Shown here in pieces: positions 7,692 through 18,700 of a DNA stretch of 64,000 nucleotides. A program made the translations under genes and the position numbers. Origin of the DNA: Pseudoalteromonas sp. GCY (lineage in GTDB: Bacteria > Pseudomonadota > Gammaproteobacteria > Enterobacterales > Alteromonadaceae); NCBI RefSeq assembly GCF_016695175.1, contig NZ_CP068022.1, positions 310,001-374,000 of the forward strand, given 5' to 3'. Each line of letters opens with the position of its first letter. Within the stretch, counting starts at the first letter, position 1. A model generated the notes under the pieces. It saw only the letters and a program-made list of their open reading frames with translations. It ran no database searches and had not been told where the DNA came from.

Positions 7692-9842
7692 ATGAAATCC
7701 TTATTTTCTTGGCTCACCGCATTATTATCTTTGATTATTCTTGGCGCTTGTGGTTATTGGTTTTGGCTAACGAGTGAGCAAGAAGAAATATACAGCGTAG
7801 AAAAAATAGCAAACAGCGAAAGTAATCCTATTCTTGAGTTTTATCCGCATATTTCAAAAGTTAAAAGACCCGTCGATACCTTCGTATTTCCGATTGCAAT
7901 AGGAGATATTGGTCCTAATACCAACCTATACTCTGGCCCTAACCAATATCCCTTTTACTGTATGACTCTGGACTCTGGCCTTGGTCAACCAGAGATAGAT
8001 AACCAAGCCGGACTCGGTGTGCCGGTGATGGATGAGCAATCAAACCAGATACTTGGTTTTAGTAAGGATTGCATGGCAAAAACGCGGTTACGCTACTTTG
8101 CGATAACCTCTGACAATCAAATCAAGCCGTTAGGCAAGGGAAATAAAGCGATAGGCACAAACTTACTTTTACGCGTCGAGCAAGGCACCATAAATCGCTT
8201 CATTTACACCATAGTAATGCCAATCACAGTTGACGAAATGGGTGATAGACAGGCTAAGTCTCAATGGAATAACCGACTTATCTACCAATTTAATGGTGGT
8301 TCTGGGATTGGCTTTAGACAAGGCAGGCAAAAACCGGAGCGTGTGATAGATAGACAACTTGAGCAGTTAAAGCTTGGCTACGCAGTTATAAGCTCTAGTG
8401 GCAATAAAACCAGCTACACCTACAATATGTTATTGGCCGAAGACACTGCAAGACGGGTGAAAAAGCAATTTACTAGTTTGTACGGAGAGCCGCTCTATAC
8501 GGTCGGAATTGGCGGCTCTGGCGGTGGACTCGCACAATATTTGATTGCACAAAATAGCCAAGGGATCTTAGACGGCCTTATCCCACTTTATAGTTACCCT
8601 GATATGATCACCCAAACCACTTACGCGTTAGATTGTGATTTACTAAATAACTACTTTACCTTTAGAGCTAATGACAGAAAAGCATGGCGTGATTGGACCC
8701 GCCGCCGGCATATTGAAGGCATGAATGCAATCAATGACTTTCCACAAAGAGCTGGTTTTTTGCAACCACTCAACCAATTAATGTCAGGATTTGTGCCCTC
8801 CTTTCCTGATGGCAATAGTGAATGTATCAATGGCTATTTCGGGTTATCCACCTTCATTAATAATCCAAGACAAGGGTTTTTAAGGGCCTTTTATGAGGAT
8901 GAAGTAGTAGAGAGAACAAACTGGAGTTACTGGCAGGACATGGCCAACGTATTTGGCACGGACCAATCAGGCTTAGGATTAAGCACTTGGGATAACGAAG
9001 GCGTTCAATATGGACTAGAAGCATTAAAGGCTCAGCAGATCACGATGGCAGAATTTATTGATCTCAACAAAAAAATAGGCGGATGGAAACCTCAAAACCA
9101 AATGCAACAAGAAGAAATTGTATTGCCGTTTGGCCACAAAGTACCTATATGGCTAACACTTTGGGGCAATCATAATATCACCACGCCAGATGACAATGGT
9201 ATAGCACCAAGGCACAGCGGCAGCCTCGCGGCGATGGAAAAAGCGTACCGCTCTGGACAGGTATTTATTGGCAAAGTTGATATTCCCATCATTGACGCCA
9301 GACATTATCTTGAGAATGAGCTAGATATGCATCATATGTCTGCTTCATTTTATACTCGATTGAGAATGTCCGCCGCAGATTCAAACCCAGAGAATCAAGT
9401 GATTTGGGTCGCACATCAAGCGTTTAATCCAACTCAGCTCGCATTTGAAAAAATGGATGAATGGTTACTCAACCTCAAAGCACAGCCAAATTTATCCGTT
9501 GCAGACGCAAAACCGAAGACACTTGCTGATACGTGTTTCGACGAACAAGGTAAAGTCATCGCCAGCGGCAACGCAGTGTTTAATGGTATCTGGAATAACC
9601 AGCCGCAAGGGACCTGTACCGCTAGATATCCGATGTTTTCTACCAGCAGAATTCAAGCCGGTGCAAACTGGGCTGGTGATATATTTAAGTGTCATAAAAT
9701 ATCGATTGAAGAGGCGCTTGCCAAAGGTATCTACGGGGATGTAGATATCTCAACACAACTCACCACACTTAAACAAATTTATCCACAAGGCGTATGTGAT
9801 TATAGTCAGTCCGATATGGGTAGACCGCAAGATCTTGATTGA
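7692..9842 (+). CDS. Exported DUF6351 family protein (alpha/beta-hydrolase-like)
   Basis: This 716-residue exported protein starts with a hydrophobic signal or anchor (LFSWLTALLSLIILGACGYW). A possible lipobox LGAC lies inside that helix, so it may be a lipoprotein. It matches DUF6351 in layout, with a nucleophile-elbow-like GIGGSGGGLAQYLIAQ followed by DGLIPLYSYPDMITQTTYALDC. This suggests an alpha/beta-hydrolase relative, possibly an esterase. Asp and His partners may lie in the late ARHYLENELDMHH region. A strong ribosome-binding site (AAGGAG) precedes the ATG. The substrate is not known. Confidence 0.75.
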   Translation: MKSLFSWLTALLSLIILGACGYWFWLTSEQEEIYSVEKIANSESNPILEFYPHISKVKRPVDTFVFPIAIGDIGPNTNLYSGPNQYPFYCMTLDSGLGQPEIDNQAGLGVPVMDEQSNQILGFSKDCMAKTRLRYFAITSDNQIKPLGKGNKAIGTNLLLRVEQGTINRFIYTIVMPITVDEMGDRQAKSQWNNRLIYQFNGGSGIGFRQGRQKPERVIDRQLEQLKLGYAVISSSGNKTSYTYNMLLAEDTARRVKKQFTSLYGEPLYTVGIGGSGGGLAQYLIAQNSQGILDGLIPLYSYPDMITQTTYALDCDLLNNYFTFRANDRKAWRDWTRRRHIEGMNAINDFPQRAGFLQPLNQLMSGFVPSFPDGNSECINGYFGLSTFINNPRQGFLRAFYEDEVVERTNWSYWQDMANVFGTDQSGLGLSTWDNEGVQYGLEALKAQQITMAEFIDLNKKIGGWKPQNQMQQEEIVLPFGHKVPIWLTLWGNHNITTPDDNGIAPRHSGSLAAMEKAYRSGQVFIGKVDIPIIDARHYLENELDMHHMSASFYTRLRMSAADSNPENQVIWVAHQAFNPTQLAFEKMDEWLLNLKAQPNLSVADAKPKTLADTCFDEQGKVIASGNAVFNGIWNNQPQGTCTARYPMFSTSRIQAGANWAGDIFKCHKISIEEALAKGIYGDVDISTQLTTLKQIYPQGVCDYSQSDMGRPQDLD

Positions 9843-9904
9843 CCGAGAAAATGTCGCAGCTTAGACTTAGACCTAACAGGAGAACAACGGATTAGAATTA
9901 AGTA

Positions 9905-10264
9905 ATGCAAGCATTATTTTCGTACGGCACATTGCAACAGGAGCAAGTGCAACTAGATACGTTCGGCAGACGATTAGAAGGCGAGAAAGCGGTACTTTGT
10001 GGATTTAAAATTGGCCAAGTTAAAATAACTGATCCCGCTGTTATTGCCAGTAGCCAAAAGGATATTCATCCCATTTTAATCGCGACAGGTAATGTAGAGG
10101 ATGAAGTCGAGGGCACTGTATTTTTAATCACTGAAGCTGAATTAGCTCAAGCAGACGAGTACGAAGTGGATGAATATCAGCGCATTTCGGCAACTGTTGT
10201 TTCTGGACAACAATGCTGGATTTATGTAGCAAACCAAAAAGCAATTCTCGTAGAAAGTCTATAA
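9905..10264 (+). CDS. Gamma-glutamylcyclotransferase-like (AIG2/GGCT fold) protein
   Basis: This 119-residue protein opens with LFSYGTLQQEQVQ, the YGTL loop that binds the gamma-glutamyl group in the GGCT/AIG2 fold. A conserved acidic residue is expected in the EAELAQADEYEVDEYQRI stretch, which fits the catalytic Glu region and the Y-x-R closing motif. The length is normal for the small single-domain family. It lies 62 bases after the DUF6351 gene on the same strand. The exact substrate cannot be told. Confidence 0.8.
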   Translation: MQALFSYGTLQQEQVQLDTFGRRLEGEKAVLCGFKIGQVKITDPAVIASSQKDIHPILIATGNVEDEVEGTVFLITEAELAQADEYEVDEYQRISATVVSGQQCWIYVANQKAILVESL

Positions 10265-10293
10265 AATGATAGAGCTTTCCTAGCTCTATCATT
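10265..10293. terminator. Hairpin between convergent genes
   Basis: AATGATAGAGCT (10265-10276) and AGCTCTATCATT (10282-10293) pair perfectly over 12 bp with a 5-base loop. It starts immediately after the stop of the plus-strand gene and precedes the stop of the convergent minus-strand gene at 10312. Neither side has a long T-run. The position favours a shared, perhaps weak, terminator or a 3'-end-protecting hairpin. Confidence 0.55.
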
Positions 10294-10311
10294 AGCTACT
10301 ACATATATAAA

Positions 10312-11379
10312 CTACTCACACGCCTTACCGCAGTTACTTATTGTGACTTGTTTCTGGCCCATATAGCTCGCAACGCCATATACTCGATTAAACGCAATCG
10401 CGCCGATAAACTGCCCATCATATAAAATACCTGGAGTCCAATCACTGCTATGCCAGCGACCGCTTGTTAACGCGTATTTATTTATACGATTCGCACCGTT
10501 GGCAGCAACACTGAAGTTACCTACCCAAGAAGAATTTATAGTCGGAGTACTCTGGTAAACTCCAATTTGAGCAAAATGTTTGCCATAGCCATTTGCATCA
10601 CGCTTTAAATCAATATAAACATTCATACCTGTAACCAAGTTAGCAATAGTCTCTTCAATATCGATATTTAACGCTCGTTCAGCACTGCTAATATTTGCAG
10701 ATACGCGTCTATCCGCTAAAATTTTCTGCATTCCAAACAATGCCCCTGGCTGCTCTAGCTCACTGAACTTTCTTAAATTACTTTTGATCAAATCATCAAT
10801 TTTCGCTTTTGCGTAATCACTTGCAAAGTAATCAACAAATATACTTACGCCTGGTATGGAAAATAATTCCGTTGAGCAACTTGCATCAACCTTTCGATTA
10901 TAGTTAATCGCAAGGTCTTCCAAAGCCCCTGTATAGTAATTATATGTCGCGGTAGGAGCTAGGTTATTTAAACATGCCGTCACGGTTACGCTGGGGCAAA
11001 GGATATCAATGCCGGAAAATTTGACCTTGGCATATAAGTTTATATTCTTGAGCGTCAACTTTACTTTGTAGTTAGTTGTTCCCGAAAAGGTTGCTGACAC
11101 TCGCTTGGCATCAACGTCTATCGCATAAATACTTTTTACTTTACTCATGCCTGCAATATCACGACGCATACCCGATTCAGTTTCTAGCTCAAAGCTCCTC
11201 AGATCAGAAAACAAACTGTCGGCTACTGAGCCAATATTTATTGAGCGAGCAGACTCCACCGGTGAGGGCAGGCCGCTTGGTTTTGATAACTTAAGTGTTG
11301 TCTCTCCGGCATTAACACTTAGTGTGGTAATACCAATCAAAGTCAAACCAGCAAGTTTACAGATGTCTTTCACGTTCAC
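10312..11379 (-). CDS. Exported protein of unknown function
   Basis: This protein of about 355 residues has a signal peptide (core LAGLTLIGITTLSVNAG, cleavage near residue 25). I do not recognise the mature protein. It contains five or more Cys (ILCPSVTVTACLN, DASCSTELF, SNCGKACE at the C-terminus) that could form disulfides, and alternating beta-like segments. The predicted start is GTG, directly next to the stop of the small frame upstream and without a clear ribosome-binding site; a second GTG three codons on is also possible. It is convergent with the GGCT-like gene. Confidence 0.65.
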   Translation of the reverse strand: MNVKDICKLAGLTLIGITTLSVNAGETTLKLSKPSGLPSPVESARSINIGSVADSLFSDLRSFELETESGMRRDIAGMSKVKSIYAIDVDAKRVSATFSGTTNYKVKLTLKNINLYAKVKFSGIDILCPSVTVTACLNNLAPTATYNYYTGALEDLAINYNRKVDASCSTELFSIPGVSIFVDYFASDYAKAKIDDLIKSNLRKFSELEQPGALFGMQKILADRRVSANISSAERALNIDIEETIANLVTGMNVYIDLKRDANGYGKHFAQIGVYQSTPTINSSWVGNFSVAANGANRINKYALTSGRWHSSDWTPGILYDGQFIGAIAFNRVYGVASYMGQKQVTISNCGKACE

Positions 11380-11592
11380 TTACTTTATTATGAGTTGAAT
11401 GAACCCATAATATGTACAAATAATGTAACAGAAAAATGATGTGTTTATGTTGTTACTTTTAACACAACTGAGCTGTTTTACATTCCGATGCTGAATTAAG
11501 CCAACCCATTTGATTTCAGTCGTATCATTTGCGGCCTCATCCTTTTTACATACACAATTGCGACATAGTATATCGGCGTTTACTAGAGACAT
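11380..11592 (-). CDS. Possible small Cys-containing protein
   Basis: This 70-residue frame begins MSLVNADILCRNCVCKKDE and is preceded by a very good ribosome-binding site (AAGGAG, 6-base spacer). It ends one base before the GTG of the next gene, which would allow translational coupling. Against it, the last 30 residues are Ile/Tyr/Asn-rich and look like translated noncoding DNA. I recognise no family. The true product, if any, may be only a leader-type peptide. Confidence 0.3.
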   Translation of the reverse strand: MSLVNADILCRNCVCKKDEAANDTTEIKWVGLIQHRNVKQLSCVKSNNINTSFFCYIICTYYGFIQLIIK

Positions 11593-11746
11593 GGACGTCT
11601 CCTTTACATAATTTCTTTTAGATATCCACTTACGTAGTGCTTCATACATTTAAAAAGCAAATTGTTATAAATTGTAAAACCCTGTTCTAGAAACATTAAA
11701 ATAACGCTACACTATTTTTGTACATATTGAAGAAAAGGAAATATTC

Positions 11747-12502
11747 GTGAAGCGATTCAGCGTTATCGCAAGTAGCATAATAATTGCCTCATTAGTTGGT
11801 TGTTCAACCGAATCAACACAATCAGATGTAGTAAAAACAGAAGGGATTTGGGCAGATATTCGTGTTACTTCAAATGGTGAAGGCTCCCGGGTTGTTACTG
11901 AGTTCAATTTAAATAGTAGTTCTGGTGCGAATGTCATTCTTTCTGATGGTGATAGTGTTAGAGCAACACTCGGTAATGAAAGGAAGATATTGGTAAAGGA
12001 TAGCGACCTATTCGATGTCGATTATCAGGGTTATTTTACAGCAACTGCAAAAAACTCTGAGCTAACACTTGAATTTATTCGTGATAAAGAGAATGAAAAA
12101 TTAACCTCTAGAGTGAAACTTCCTGCACCAATAAAACTTTACTCTCCAGTTTCTGAACGATTCAACCGTAATGATAACATTTTGGTCGAGTGGAGAGAGG
12201 AAAGTGACATCAATACCAAGCTTTTTCTCGAGTTTAAATCGTTTTGTACGAAGACTACTGGCGACTCAAGCCTTATAAGCTTCGAATCTGAAATACTAGA
12301 GTCTGGTGGGCAATATAAAATTCTATTGAGTGAATTAACAGGCTTTGATGATGACGCACTGGATAAAACAAAGCCATGCGACACAACAGTAACATTATTC
12401 CGTACCCGAAAAGGTGCTATCGATCCCAAATTTAAATCCGGTAGTCGAATAAATGCCATTCAGGAAAAACAATCTGAAAAGTTCCAAATTACTCTTAACT
12501 AG
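11747..12502 (+). CDS. Putative lipoprotein of unknown function
   Basis: This 251-residue protein has a lipoprotein signal peptide ending in the lipobox LVGC (Cys at about residue 19). The mature part is predicted to be all-beta, like the small exported lipoproteins of Pseudoalteromonas. Two Cys pairs (FKSFCTKT and KPCDTTV) may form a disulfide. The start codon is GTG, with AAAAGGA upstream. It is monocistronic and followed by a good intrinsic terminator at 12572. Function is not recognised. Confidence 0.7.
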   Translation: MKRFSVIASSIIIASLVGCSTESTQSDVVKTEGIWADIRVTSNGEGSRVVTEFNLNSSSGANVILSDGDSVRATLGNERKILVKDSDLFDVDYQGYFTATAKNSELTLEFIRDKENEKLTSRVKLPAPIKLYSPVSERFNRNDNILVEWREESDINTKLFLEFKSFCTKTTGDSSLISFESEILESGGQYKILLSELTGFDDDALDKTKPCDTTVTLFRTRKGAIDPKFKSGSRINAIQEKQSEKFQITLN

Positions 12503-12571
12503 TTAATTTCAATAACTTTCCCTCTCTTCTAAAAGTTATTTTAAAAAACTAATTAAGAGTAAACATAGCCC

Positions 12572-12597
12572 AAAGCTCTCGCAAGAGAGCTTTTTCT
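12572..12597 (+). terminator. Intrinsic terminator
   Basis: AAAGCTCTC (12572-12580), loop GCAA, GAGAGCTTT (12585-12593), then TTTC. This is a 9-bp stem with a tetraloop and a T-tract, 70 bases after the lipoprotein gene. Confidence 0.85.
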
Positions 12598-12730
12598 TTA
12601 TATTTATCCCATCCTTCATATGTACTTTCCGATTCAAAGCAGATGAAGATTTCCAAGAAGTTATTGAAGAAGCTTACCTCATATCAAAATGTCTCCATCA
12701 TGAAACACACTGGCACCGGGTGGCGTCCAA

Positions 12731-12764
12731 TATAAAAAGGCCTCAGCATGTAGTTGAGGCCTTT
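12731..12764 (-). terminator. Intrinsic terminator of the giant surface-protein operon
   Basis: On the minus strand, AAAGGCCTCA and TGAGGCCTTT form a perfect 10-bp stem (arms 12755-12764 and 12736-12745) with a 9-base loop, followed by TTATA. It lies 25 bases after the stop of the 3686-residue gene. Confidence 0.85.
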
Positions 12765-12788
12765 GCAATGCTAAAACTGCAGTTAAAC

Positions 12789-15700
12789 TTAAAAACGATA
12801 GCTCAAATTCAGTGCTAAGTCGTTTACATCATTTGCAGAAATAAAGTAGTGGCTAAAATCGACTCCTAAAGTCAGAGCTTCACTGAGTTGATAATGAACA
12901 CCACCGCCTATGTAACCACTAGTACCGCTGTCTTCGTAACGACTGGAAAATCGACCATCCCGAACGCTATTGATCTTGTAATCCCAATTAAACGCACCCA
13001 AGAACATTTTACCAACAAATTTATCTGCAAATGATGTTGAGTAATTGAATTGTAATGCAGGACCTTCAGGCAAAACCGGGGCAACTCGCGCCAAAGCCAT
13101 TTGGCTTTGCTCAGGATCCGCACTCAAGCCGGTAAACTCCACGCTTCCTTGACCAAGGTCAATATAGCGAAGTCCTACTTGCCAATTAGGGACTAATTCA
13201 TAAAACGCCCCTATTGACCAACTACTGCTGTCTTCATCTAAATTGACGATGTTTAAGTCTGAAGCGTTAATCTCACTATCTGCTGTAGATTGTCCGAGTG
13301 TTGCTTCCAACTGCCAATTGCTCGCCTGTGCTTGTGTGCTTAATAAACAACTCGTACTCACCAATGCAAAAGCTGGTAAAAGTGATTTTTTACGGCGCAG
13401 TACCAGCGCGCTGATTAATAGTAACAACATGCCTCCAATAGTCCCTGAGGACTTATTAGTTATGGATGTAACTTGTTTAACTGATACCGTGACGCTTACC
13501 TGGCCCTCAGCCATAGCGCCAAATTCATCTTTAACAACATAGTTAATTGTATCAACACCTTCAAACCCAACTTTTGGTGTGTAACTCAGCGTACCATCAA
13601 TATTAATGGCCACTGTACCTTGGCTTGCAGTTGCAGAAACAATGCTTAACACTCCGCCTTCAGGGTCGCTATCATTTGCAAGTACATCGATAATAATTTG
13701 CGCACCATTTGAGGTTGCGGTGTCATTCGCAACTTGCGGTGGTTGATTGGCGATAATAGAAACAGTCGCAGTACTATTACTCGCCCCCCCCTGTCCATCA
13801 GTCACACTATATTGAATAGTCGCATTACCTATAAATGCAGCTGGTGGCATATAGTTCAATTGATTATTTTCGATACTAACAACACCGAAATCGACACTCG
13901 CACCCGTTATGGAAAGTGTATCATTGTCACTGTCCGTATCGTTTTCGAGCACATCAATTATAATTGTTTGACCAGAGACAATTGTCACACTATCAGCATT
14001 AGCGACAGGTTGTGCGTTATTTGAGATTGGTACTGCAATTCCACCTGGGTCGACAATACTGCCATTGGCAATACCATCATCATCATTTGGACCCCCATCA
14101 ACAATACGTAGTTGCACACACCAATCACCATCGCTAAGGCCTGCGCTCCATTCGTTGCTTCCTGGAGGCGGACAGAAACCTGGCTCACCTTGAGTCGAAA
14201 GCAACTCATTACCTTCTCCAACCACAAAGTCTTGCCACTCACCGCCAATTAATTTGCGATAAACCGCATTAAGTGGAATAGGTTTGCGTTGTGGTAACAC
14301 GATACTGTATACATCACCGGGTTGTGGTAACCCCGTCGCAATAAAGTCGAACAAACCACCTGCATTATTGGCATTTGGATCTGAAGGCAGCTCTGATTCC
14401 AACAGCTGTAGACCACCCGTATTATTTTGTGGCACAGTAGCGCCTTTACGTAAACATACACCTGGGTCACCTTCAACCAAGAACTGGCTAGATTCTAACG
14501 CTTGTTCTTGCACCACATTACAATCAGTGATCGCATCCATGAAATCAGGAATACCATCTTCATCCTCATCGGCATAGCCTTCTTGATCATCCGGAATTAA
14601 ATCACCGTCACTATCCTCTCCGGTCAACGGTGCTAAAGAGTCAACAATTTCTACAAAGACATTGCGAGATGTTGACAGACTTGGCGTCGCATTATCTTCA
14701 GCCGTAACCCTTACTTTATAAATACCCGCAGGGACATTGGCAGGGTTAAACTCAAAGATAAATGGATCATTCGATGTATTGACTAACGCCGCATCCGGCT
14801 GCCAGCTCACACTCACAAGATCATTCGGGTTAGGATCCGCAACCACGGCTTCTATGGTAACCACTTCATTAGAGGCAGTAATTAAGCTACGCTCTTCACC
14901 ATTTTGCTGCACAACTGCCGATAAACTTGGTGCCACATTCTGCTCAACAATTGTGACTGTTGAAGTAGATTTAGCCCCTCTGTTTACTGAGTCACTCAGG
15001 GAGATCACAATGGTTTCGTTATCTTCGCTTATACCATCAGCAAATATATTAAAGCTGATGCTAGCACTCGTGCCCGAGTTTATTACTACTTCACCCGACT
15101 GTAAGTCATGATCACTGCTATCCGCTGAACCCGAAACGGTATAAGGTACGGTTACTGGGTAACTTGGTGCAGGGCCATTTAGATACACCTTAATCGAGTG
15201 ACTGCGATCTTCTGCAACTCTACTATCTTTTTGCAGTGACACCAGAGGGTTGACGTTAAGATTCTGGCTCGCAGTGGCTTGTTGTCCTTGATTATCAGTT
15301 GTCTGCCAATAAACAATATGTTTACCAGGCGCAAAGATAGGAATTCCTCTGACTAGAGATACCGGTAGTGGACTCCCTGAGCTATCTGATGCGACCGCAG
15401 TACCAAGATTCACTTTGGTGAATAAGCCTGTTGCGTTCACGGTTAAGTCACTCGGTGCAGTAATTGATGGCGCATTGCCCGTGCCCGTACCATTAATCGT
15501 GATACTAGCATTTGCCTTTGCCCTCGCTTTACTATCATCTTCAATCAAATAAGTAACGACTATTGGTACTTGTGAGTTTTGCACAGCTTGGTAAGTCAAG
15601 GTGTTATTGGCTATGAACGCAGAACCAATTGAGGCTTTAGCGCCGATAATTCTGAGCGTTCCGCCATCAGGATCACTATCATTGCTTAACACAGGAAGCA

Positions 15701-18700
15701 CATACTGATTGGAAGCCACAGCATCGAAGGTGAAACTGTCATCAACGGCAATAGGTGCATCATTTACGGAAGTTACTGTCATCGCGACTGAAGCCGTATT
15801 TGACTTAAACTCACCGTCTGACACTGTGTAAGTAAATACATCAGAGCCATTAAAGTTCGGTAATGGTGTATAGCTAAACACAGTACCTTGAATTTGAACT
15901 ACACCATTTTGTGGCTGCGACACTAACTCCATTGTTAATGCATCACCGTCGGCATCACTAACCTCTGCCGAGAAGCTCGTAGTACCATCTTCAAGCACCG
16001 TTCTTTGCATGTTGTTTGCTACCGGCGCGGCGTTAACCGGCTCAACGTCAATTTCAAATGCCGGTAAACTTGCTTGTAATGCACCATCACTGACACTCAC
16101 GATGATATTACTGTAAGTGCCCACATCATCTCTAGTCGGCGTACCTGCTAAATTACCTGAGGAAGTATCGAAGCTTGCCCAAGCTGGTAGGTTGGTCACA
16201 GAGAACGTCAATGCTTGAGAATCCACATCGGATGCTGTTGGCGTAAAGCTGTATGCTTCGTCCTGTTTGACACTTGTTGATGGTGTACCCGAGATAATTG
16301 GTGCGTCATTCACAGCATTCACCACTATGCTAAACGCGGGCAAGGATGCTTCAGCTTGGCCATCCGACACCGTAATTACGATGCCGCTATAAGTACCGTC
16401 TTGTCCTTCAGTAGGTGTACCTGTAATAGCCCCTGTCAAATCGTTGAAACTTGCCCATACTGGCAGGTTCGCCACACTGAATGTTAAGCTATCACCGTCG
16501 GTATCCGATGCCGAAGGAGTAAAGTTGTATGCAACATCTTCATTGACAGAAGTTGAAGGCGTTCCTGAAATAACCGGCGCATCATTTACTGATGTCACTG
16601 TAATATTGACTGTCGCTGCATTCGACACTAAACCTTCGGCATCTTGTACCGTATAGGTAAAGCTGTCATTTCCGAAGAAATTAGCATTCGGCGTATAAAC
16701 AATATTACCTGTCGTTAGTATTTGCAGTGAACCGCCTTGAGGCTGACTAACAATTGCAACACTTGCGGCATTGAGCTGACTATCTACGTCCGTGTCATTA
16801 CCCAATACGTTGATTTCTATGTTGCCATCCTCAAGTAGTTGAGCCGTGTTGTTAACAGCAACTGGCGCATCATTAACTGCAGTGATATTAACTGTAACTG
16901 TTGCAGGATCAGAACGCAGCCCTTCACTATCTTCGATGGTATAAGTGAAGGTCAATGTACCATTTTGATCTTGTTTTGGTGTGATCGCGAGCACACCATC
17001 AGAACCAACCGTAACAGTAGCAAGGTCGTAGTTGCCTGCACCATCACCTTTATCTTCAAGCGCAACATCCGAACCATCAAAACCTTGATCTTCAACATCA
17101 GAGTCATTTGCAAGAATTGCCAATGTTGTTGCAGTATCTTCGTTTGTCGTTACCGTGTCATTCCCCGCTACAGGGCGGTCATTTACAGCACCAATATTGA
17201 CGGAAATCGTGGCAATATTTGACTTCCCACCTTCACTGTCAAGGATCGAGTAAGTAAAGCTATCACTCCCCGTCTCATTGGCATTTGGGGTATAGGTAAT
17301 AGTGCCATTATTAAGATCTATTGCCGCTTGGCCTTTGCTTGGCTGCGACTCAAGCGCAATAATCCCTGTTGGGTTGGTATCTTCGACATCCGTTGCATTA
17401 GCTCTAACCGCCAATGCTGATGTTGGCGTGTCTTCATCGATATTCGGTGTAAAGTTAGCTGCGACTGGTAAGTCATTTACCGGCGTTATAGTAATACTAA
17501 CCGTTGCCTCATTTGATTCAGCCTGAGTCGAATCTTTAACCGTGTAAGTAAATGAATCCGAACCATTTTCATTCGCGGTTGGTGTAAAGGTCACTACCCC
17601 ATTAGTAACGCTTAACTGTCCCTTAGTCGGTTGAGTTTTGATAGTAACCGATGAGGCAACCATGTTGTTTTCAGGGTCACTATCATTAGCCAGCACATTC
17701 ACTGAGTTTGAGGCATCTTCAAGCGTAGTCAGCGTATCATTCACAGCCGTTGGTGCGTCTTCAATCGCGTTCATATTGATTGTTACGGTGTACACCGGCG
17801 AGCTGGCATTAGCACTGTCTTCAACATGATAGGTGAAGCTATCGGTATGATTTTCACTCCCCCCATGAACATAGCTAAAACTACCATCAGTGTTGAGGGT
17901 TAACGTACCGTATTGCGGATCTGTGTCTTTCACTATCGTTAGACTGTCGTTGGAATCAAGATCATCGTCACTCGCAAGCGACAGTAGACCATTATTAAAG
18001 TCCCGCGTTAGTGTCGCGCCTTCATCTATAGTGAAACTAGTACTTTGCCCAGTTGGTGCATCATTGGTATTAACAACTTCAATATTAAATGCTGTGAGTG
18101 TATCGCTATCTGTACCATCACTCACCGAGATTTCAATATTAGATGTCGTGCCAACATGAGAGTCATCTGGCGTACCTGAAAGTTTACCCGTTTGCGTATC
18201 AAATGTTGCCCAACTTGGTTTATTCGTAATGCTAAAGGTATGAGTATCGCCAGTGTCAGAGTCAGTCAAGGTCGGCGTGAAGTCATATTCACTGTCTTCA
18301 TTGACGCTCGTTGCCGGTGTACCAGAAAGCACCGGCGCAACGTTATACTTTTTAGTGACGGTGTCAGTGAACGTTGAGCTTTGATTTCCAGCAATATCTG
18401 TCACAATAACAGATAATGTTAGCGTTCCTTCTGCAAGATTGGCCACATTGATAGAACTGACTTGCTGAGTTGAACCCGTTATCGCAATGCTGCCCGAGCT
18501 ACTCACAGAGCTTGTTCCATCAGAAATTTGATATGTAAAGCTGCCTGAGCCTTCTAACCCAGATAAAGCAAAACTTAATGCCGTTTCGTTCCCCGCATTT
18601 ATCAAGCTTTGATCTATTGCAGCCGTGACTCCTGTTGGCGCTATAGAATCAACGGTTACTGATAAGCTGGAGCTATCTGCTGTATTACCTGCAGTATCCG

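Noticed and set aside
12603..12788. Open stretch on the plus strand resembling a coding remnant (about 60 residues)
   Set aside because: It has no start codon or ribosome-binding site and matches no family I know; too weak to call a gene or IS remnant.
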